From Sordaria brevicollis (Eukaryota; Ascomycota; Sordariomycetes; Sordariales; Sordariaceae): a stretch of 64,000 bases of DNA. The notes below the pieces were generated by a model, which saw only the letters and a program-made list of their open reading frames with translations, ran no database searches and was not told the DNA's origin. Position numbers and translations under genes: made by a program. Positions within the stretch are counted from its first letter, which is position 1; each line of letters opens with the position of its first letter. Location: the NCBI GenBank assembly GCA_033439795.1, contig JAUTDP010000011.1:1922001-1986000 (forward strand). Reading direction: 5' to 3'. Shown in pieces: positions 58,436 to 64,000 of this stretch.

Positions 58436-59093
58436 CGGCTTGTTTTGCAGGCTACTGCCCCACAAGGTAGGTACTTAGCTAACACTTACATCCACCTTTG
58501 ATATCGTTACGGCGTCGGCCCAGGGCTGCCTGGTCATGTCACGCATTGCCGCTCCTGCGTCACCCACTCGACTATTCCAACCAAAATCCCATCCACTGCA
58601 AACAACGACTTTGGCAAAGAACACCGCATTCCAACAACCACGAGCGGCCGCCGCAGTCACCCATCCACCCAAGGTCATCCAAACCGCAGAAAAACACACT
58701 CGCCATCCGTTTCAGATCGACATTTTCAGGACATTGATGATGATGATGCCCATTGGCACAGCAAAGCCAGTCACCTGCAAGGACGCATCACCGAATTTTG
58801 CTGGCTCAAGGTTACTCTCTTTTGTCCTCTCCCAGCCTCGTCTGGTTCAATTTTATTTCGAACTGATACTGATATTCCATTTCCCCAGAGCTGCTTTTCG
58901 TCCCAACAAGATAGTCGAGCCGAGTTCAGATCCTCGTAGAGTTCCGCCATCTCGTCCCTTCTGCAACATAGCCGTTCTGGAGGGTCGCAATCGCCAACCG
59001 ATCAAATACTGCGCCACGCGTGTGCTGAGAGCTCACCCGGGGGCCCAACGGCGGCCGAAACATCGGACTGATCTCCAAAGTCTCTCTCCAGAG
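58436..59093. other. intergenic, nothing recognised
   Basis: Lies between the retrotransposon and the 3' end of the transporter gene. An open frame at 58536-59105 on the plus strand has no motif and overlaps the transporter on the other strand. Confidence 0.5.
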
Positions 59094-61077
59094 CTACGCC
59101 TGTGACCTCGACTCCGTCTTCTCAATGGCGTACTCGCTGATGCCGCTGTCTTTTTTGTCCGATACAACAGCTCCAGCGTGACCCAGCTCTGGTTCGGTCC
59201 TTCGCTTAATGTCGCCGAATATCTCGCTCATGTCTTCAAGAGACTTGCCTACAAGGAGAGCAAATAGCGGTGTCAGTCGTAAACTGTACAACAACATCAC
59301 GGATCGTGGTCTCGTCTCTTACCTCTTGTCTCGGGATACACAATCGCAAACACAACGGCACAGAGCGCGTTTGTAAGGATGAAAAAGATCTGGTGGATTG
59401 TTAGCCAGGTGATCCAATTGCTTGACCGGTCTGAGCTCGTTGCATACGTAATATTTCCACCCCACTGCGGCCAACGCAATGGGTGAACACTGTGTTATAA
59501 TCAAGCTAATGGAATAATGCAGGACTTGGACGACAGCATTTGCCTTTCCTCTCAACTCCGTCGTAAAGACTTCGGGCCTGAAGACAGTCATTGTCAGTCA
59601 CGACTCTGCTCTAAAGTGGTTGGAAAGGTACGTACGGAATGATCCACGTCATTGGGCCCAGAAGAGCCGAGTAGTTGGCTGATACAAGGAAGACGCAAGC
59701 GATCAGTCCGCGTTGGGCTGCCTCGTTTGTTGGAAACCCAGGTCTGGCCGGGAAGACGGCAGCGATAATAGTGATAATCAGGTAACAGACTGACAAAAGT
59801 GAAGCGCTCGAGACCAGAATCTTCTTTCGACCGACGCGATCCACGAACAGTAGGGATGCAAGGCACGCCACCGGAGCCACCGATCCATAGAGCCCGCTTA
59901 TGAGAAGTTGCTGATTCTGATCGTATTGCAGTGTTGCATAGATGGCCGGTTGGAAATACTGGATAAAGCTGATGCCGCTCAACATCGCAGCCGCCCAGAC
60001 AAAGGATCCGACAAAAAGACGTTTCCTGAAGGCTGGCGTCTTAAGGAGCTCTGTCCAAGTTAGATCGCCTCGAGCCTGTAGCTCCATTGCAATGTTCCTT
60101 TGCATACAGCTGAACTCCTCCCTGCACCACTCGTCATTGGAGCCGTTGTAATGATAGCTGCGAAAGGCCTTCTCAGCTTCTTCATGACGGCCTTTCAAGC
60201 AAAGCCATCTTGGTGACTCACTGATGAATAGAACTCCAACCCCAAGAGCGATGGCTGGAATGCTTTGGATAGCAAAACCGAGCCTCCACTGATTGGGGTT
60301 ATGCCACTTACCTTCTCCTACTCCCGTCCAAAGGGCGACAAAGAATCCCCAAGCACACACTACAGCAAAAGGAAAAGTCAGTACTGTAACTGGCAATCGC
60401 TCTTTCAGGGTTCTGGGGCACATTACTCATCTGAGTCACTGCGTTTATTCTTGCCCTCTCGTGGGTCTAAGGGAGACATTGTCAGAATTGACATGGATGC
60501 TTCGCGTCGACAATAGCAGAACACCCGTACGTACCTTTGCAATTTCCGCCCCAAAGACAGGCGCAACACCTGTGATCGTACCGACGGCATAGCCAACAAG
60601 CATGCGACCGATGATGAGCATAGCAACGTGTGCTGCACCGGCCATCAGTGCACCTCCGAGGACCCCAAAGGCGCATCCGAACGCAATCGCTTTTCGTCTC
60701 CCAAGCCTATCACTGGTTATACCAACAGAAGCACTTCCCAGCCATGCTGCAGTTTGCGTATTATCAGATCACGGTAACCCCAACGTCAAAGGAATCGAAC
60801 GAGTGAAAGCTTACCGCCTGCCTGGTAGACTGACACAATAGCCCCTCGGAGAGGCGCGTCGGGATTATCAAAGTACTTCAAAAACGAGTTCAAAGCGAGA
60901 CTTGGGGTGATGATACCCGAGTCACTATCATCAAGTTTGAGTTAGCTAACGTGGCATATTCGCACTCTTGGTCGAAGTGACCGCTACTCACAAGCCGTAT
61001 AGGAAGCCGCCGATTCCTAGGAAGATCGAAGTCAAGAATGGTTTGGTGAGCCATGTTTCTGTGATTTTGCCTCCCAT
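59094..61077 (-). CDS. MFS sugar-type transporter
   Basis: Eight exons (60992-61077, 60815-60924, 60535-60746, 60427-60466, 59636-60359, 59448-59577, 59323-59389, 59094-59248) encode 507 residues. Sugar-porter signatures appear in order: GGFLYGFDSGII at the N-terminus, DRLGRRKA after the second helix (about 80), the THERARINAVTQMMCAWGFFVALW region made by the 40-nt fourth exon, NPNQWRLGF, SESPRWL (about 197-203), VDRVGRKK (about 322-329), IIPPEVFTTELRGKANA and VYPETRGKSLEDM. The tail is hydrophilic. The order and phases of all introns agree. It is a 12-helix plasma-membrane importer of the fungal hexose/lactose/quinate group; the substrate is not evident. It is transcribed away from a P450 that starts 482 bases upstream. 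Confidence 0.92.
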
Positions 61078-61559
61078 ATTTCTCCCTTTGACAACACAGC
61101 TTGGGCCAAGTGAACACTGAAAGTGAAGAAGGAGAAGGGCTGGTATAATTTGATAGATAGTCAGAATGGTAAGTCACAATACGGTGTCTACCGTTGCATT
61201 ATCATGTTGCATGGAGATGGTTTAATACGGAGTTGGGGTTATTCAATGTACCGAACTGCCGGCATCATATGAGCGGGAGGCGTTCAGCTAACAGCCAACC
61301 CCTCACGCTCCTCTCCTTTTACACCCTGTATTCAGCCTAGTGTGAGGAGAACCGATCAAGCAAGCAACGCAATCCTTTACGTTGCTGGGGTCACATCACT
61401 CGGTAGAGGATCCCGACGGCGAGTCCCAGCACTCGCCAATAGTGGCCAGAAATCCTTCTTAACGAGGGCACGGAAGAGATCAACATTTGTTTCCAAAATG
61501 TGTTTCCAACTTGGTATAAGCTCAGAGATTCGAGTCTTCACGAACACCGCATAGCCAAG
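61078..61559. promoter_or_regulatory. shared divergent promoter of transporter and P450
   Basis: 481 bases separate the two start codons, which face away from each other. I see no unmistakable activator site or TATA box. Shared regulation is inferred from spacing and from the transporter-plus-oxidase pairing common in fungal catabolic and metabolite clusters. Confidence 0.45.
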
Positions 61560-63469
61560 ATGCTTGGTATAATTGTTTCCAGCTTAGTCCTTGTCCTCGC
61601 TTTGTCATGGTTTGGGCTCACCCTCCCAGCGGTATGATTGAGTCCTACCCTGTCCTCATACGCAGCTTACTGACTAGCATCTGGCTATGACAGTTACGGC
61701 AACGATGGAGACTTTATGCATACCGCACACAGCTTCCTCCAGGACCTAAGAACATCAAGACCGGTATTCGAAAGCCATGGCTTTGGTTCCAGGAACTGAG
61801 CAAAGAGTATGGTGATGTCGTCTACCTCCAAATAGGGCCGACCCCTACCATCGTCTTAGGTTCTGCTCAAGCGGCTTGGGACCTACTTGAAAAACGTGGA
61901 TCCATCTATTCATCTCGTCCACGGTTCATCATGGGTGGCGAGCTTCTTTCTGGTGGTATGCGAGGTCTGATGGCTCCTTACTCGGCTTTCTGGCGGCGTT
62001 GGCGAAAGGCCTTACACAACGGCTTCATGCAGCGTCAGAGTGTATCCTATCGGCCTATTCAAGATCTGGAGTCCAAGGTTCTGATGCACGACTTGCTTAC
62101 AAATCCCAAGGATTTCGGGACGCATCTCGAGCGTTACGCTGCATCAGTTATCGTGACAGTCACGTATGGACGAAGGGTTGAGGACGTTCGGACTGACGCT
62201 GTGGTGCGAGCCAATGCTGAGTCTATGGGCCGTCTTACGTCTGTCAAGTACGTTTACCCCGACGTTCGAGTTTGCTACGCGGCTTCTAACCTTTGATCCA
62301 TCTCATAGTATCCCAGGGAAGTTTGCCGTGGAACGGTATCCGGCGCTCAAATATCTGCCAAGCATCTTCGCGCCGTGGAAAGCTGAAGTGTTAAGGCAAC
62401 GCCAGAAGGATGTCGACATGTATCTCGGTCTCGTCAACGAAGTCAGAGACAAGATGCAACGAGGAGTGGCGGTAGATTGCTTTACCACGTATCTGATCAA
62501 TGAGCAAAAGAACCATGGTATGAATGATCTAGAGCTGGCATATGCCGCTGGTTCTCCATTCGGTGCCGGTGTTGAAACGGTATGTTTGGTCCGTTCCAAA
62601 CAACGCATAATGCCCAAGCTAACTGGATCAAAAAAAATGTACCAGTCCGCCGGGTCGATCGCTAGCTTTATCCTTGCCTGTGTCAAATTTGGCCAGGACT
62701 TTATCCCCAAAGCCCAAGCCGAGCTGGATAGAGTTGTTGGCAGCGATCGATTACCGACCTTCGAGGACATGAAGTCGCTTCCGTATGTCACTGCTACCGT
62801 CTCAGAAACGCTGCGGTGGCGACCAGTTGCTGTGTTGGGTGGAACACCTCACGCCAGTATCGCAGATGATACATATAAGGGCATGTTTATACCGAAGGGT
62901 AGCACGGTTATCGCGCCTCTTTGGAGTAGTGAGTCCTTCTCCTTTGTTTTCCAGCCAAGGTTTCTTTGTCATTGTCACTGACATATGTCTTCCACCGCTG
63001 CAGTTCACTTAAACGAAAACGATTTCCCTGATCCACATAGGTTCTTGCCCGAACGCTTCCTTGAGGAACGCGAATACCCCGGTACATTCGGCCACAGTGC
63101 GTTTGGATGGGGTCGCCGTATCTGTCCTGGTATGCATCTAGGACATGCCTCGGTGACTCTTAATATCGCGCGGATACTCTGGGGTTTTAATGTTGGTCCA
63201 GCGCAGAATGAGCTTGGCGAAGATATTGAGGTTGACATGTGAGTGGATCTTTCTCTAATTGTCATGTCTATCTACATACAGTCTTAACGTCTGTTTGTGC
63301 ATACTGATTCGTCCGCAGCTTCGCCTTTTCCGATGGCTTCAACTCGAGTCCTCTGCCGTTCGAGTGTTCGATTACACCCCGCTCATCAAAACATCAGCAG
63401 GTCATTGAGCGGGAGTCTCAAGATTCCTTGCGGAAATTGACGGCATACGCGCCTGGACGTACTAAATAA
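61560..63469 (+). CDS. cytochrome P450 monooxygenase
   Basis: Six exons (61560-61631, 61694-62247, 62309-62579, 62646-62928, 63004-63238, 63319-63469) encode 521 residues. Exon 1 is a membrane anchor (LGIIVSSLVLVLALSWFGLTL), then LPPGPKN. The C-helix region reads YSAFWRRWRKALH. The I-helix is YAAGSPFGAGVET. ExxR is SETLRWRP. The PERF motif is FLPERFLEE. The haem loop is FGWGRRICPG, with Cys at about 434, fully canonical. The style resembles soluble-metabolite P450s such as the O-methylsterigmatocystin oxidoreductase-like group. Substrate unknown. All six exons keep the frame, and the enzyme appears intact. Confidence 0.92.
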
Positions 63470-63508
63470 CGAGAGGCTATACGCCTCGAGCTGGACTTTT
63501 CATCTTAC

Positions 63509-63540
<32 letters not shown>

Positions 63541-64000
63541 CAATTTCCACAGGTCCCTAAAATTACACAACAATGTTGCGCTAATTTTTGATCACGGGTG
63601 TTCCTGTTAACAATACTCGACAGTGATACTTTGTCTTCACTCTTCAGAAAGTCCCGTTTACCTTGTTGTCATTCATTCGTCCAATGTCTCACGAAAAAAA
63701 TTCATCAAATTTGACTTCGCCACATCAGTATCACGGCTTCCACGCTCCAAACGTGATACATGCAGTTTTGGTATGTGATGACATCCATACAGAATGAAAC
63801 ATCAGGTTGTACGCTGATGTCTATAACTCCAGATATGCCTTAAACGCCTTGAACAAGAGGAACAGAATCCCACGTTTGGATCAACAAACGTAGCTGGATC
63901 ATCCGAGAATGAGAGTGTGGTTTTTCAGTCTGTGTATGCAGGCATGTGGTCACCTCTGAAGGGAGTTGAGCACGTCTTCTTTCCCGTGGAGTGGCAGCGT
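63470..64000. other. 3' flank with a 31-base T run; no gene seen
   Basis: A homopolymer of 31 T lies at 63510-63540, 41 bases after the P450 stop codon. The rest, to the window end, has no supported frame, though a gene could begin beyond the edge. Confidence 0.6.

Noticed and set aside
58536..59105. 189-codon plus-strand frame between Copia and the transporter
   Set aside because: It starts in noncoding sequence, has no motif, and its end overlaps the transporter's last exon on the other strand.
60300..60540. Apparent frameshift in the transporter between EIAK and WGFFVALW
   Set aside because: A 40-nt exon (60427-60466) with good splice sites on both sides restores the frame and the family sequence, so the gene is intact.

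Overview
The window reads as nuclear DNA of a filamentous ascomycete, most likely a Sordariomycete. Genes are split by short introns (about 50-170 nt, GT..AG, CTAAC/CTGAC-like branch sites). They include typical fungal families: H2A.Z, a Pin4-type RRM/R3H protein, a HAL2-type phosphatase, cytochromes P450 and an MFS sugar transporter. Two long A+T-saturated islands (about 30.85-37.43 kb and 52.73-58.43 kb) carry the transition-only decay expected of repeat-induced point mutation (RIP). Exon boundaries below were chosen by eye from splice signals, frame continuity and family motifs; no alignment was run.

Layout. 0.3-7.3 kb: a small secreted beta/gamma-crystallin-like protein, a secreted phosphatidylserine-decarboxylase-like enzyme, a decayed secreted-protein gene, a thiol methyltransferase and a small mitochondrial-type membrane protein. 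7.62-12.07 kb: a DNA transposon with 56-bp terminal inverted repeats. It holds an intact DD34E transposase and a second, unrecognised 911-residue gene in convergent orientation. 13.1-16.1 kb: an intronless bacterial-type alkanesulfonate monooxygenase convergent with a P450. 17.7-25.6 kb: a secreted endonuclease/exonuclease/phosphatase protein, a hypothetical protein, the HAL2-type nucleotidase and the Pin4-type RNA-binding protein. 25.6-30.8 kb: no gene recognised.

30.8-37.5 kb: a RIP-destroyed element between inverted repeats, with two tRNA-like relics inside it. 38.3-52.0 kb: an alpha/beta hydrolase, a Cys-rich low-complexity protein, H2A.Z, a small basic protein, a fungal zinc-finger protein and an Hce2-type secreted protein. 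52.7-58.4 kb: a RIP-mutated Ty1/Copia retrotransposon with two 186-bp LTRs and a 5-bp target duplication (TTATG). 59.1-63.5 kb: a sugar-type MFS transporter and a P450 transcribed divergently from a shared 0.48-kb promoter region.

How the parts fit. The core genes (H2A.Z, HAL2, Pin4, methyltransferase) sit among accessory genes that are secreted, oxidative or transport-related, and several accessory genes lie next to mobile elements. The most unusual object is the two-gene transposon at 7.6-12.1 kb: it is not RIP-damaged and its terminal repeats differ at one base in 56. It is my best candidate for something undescribed.
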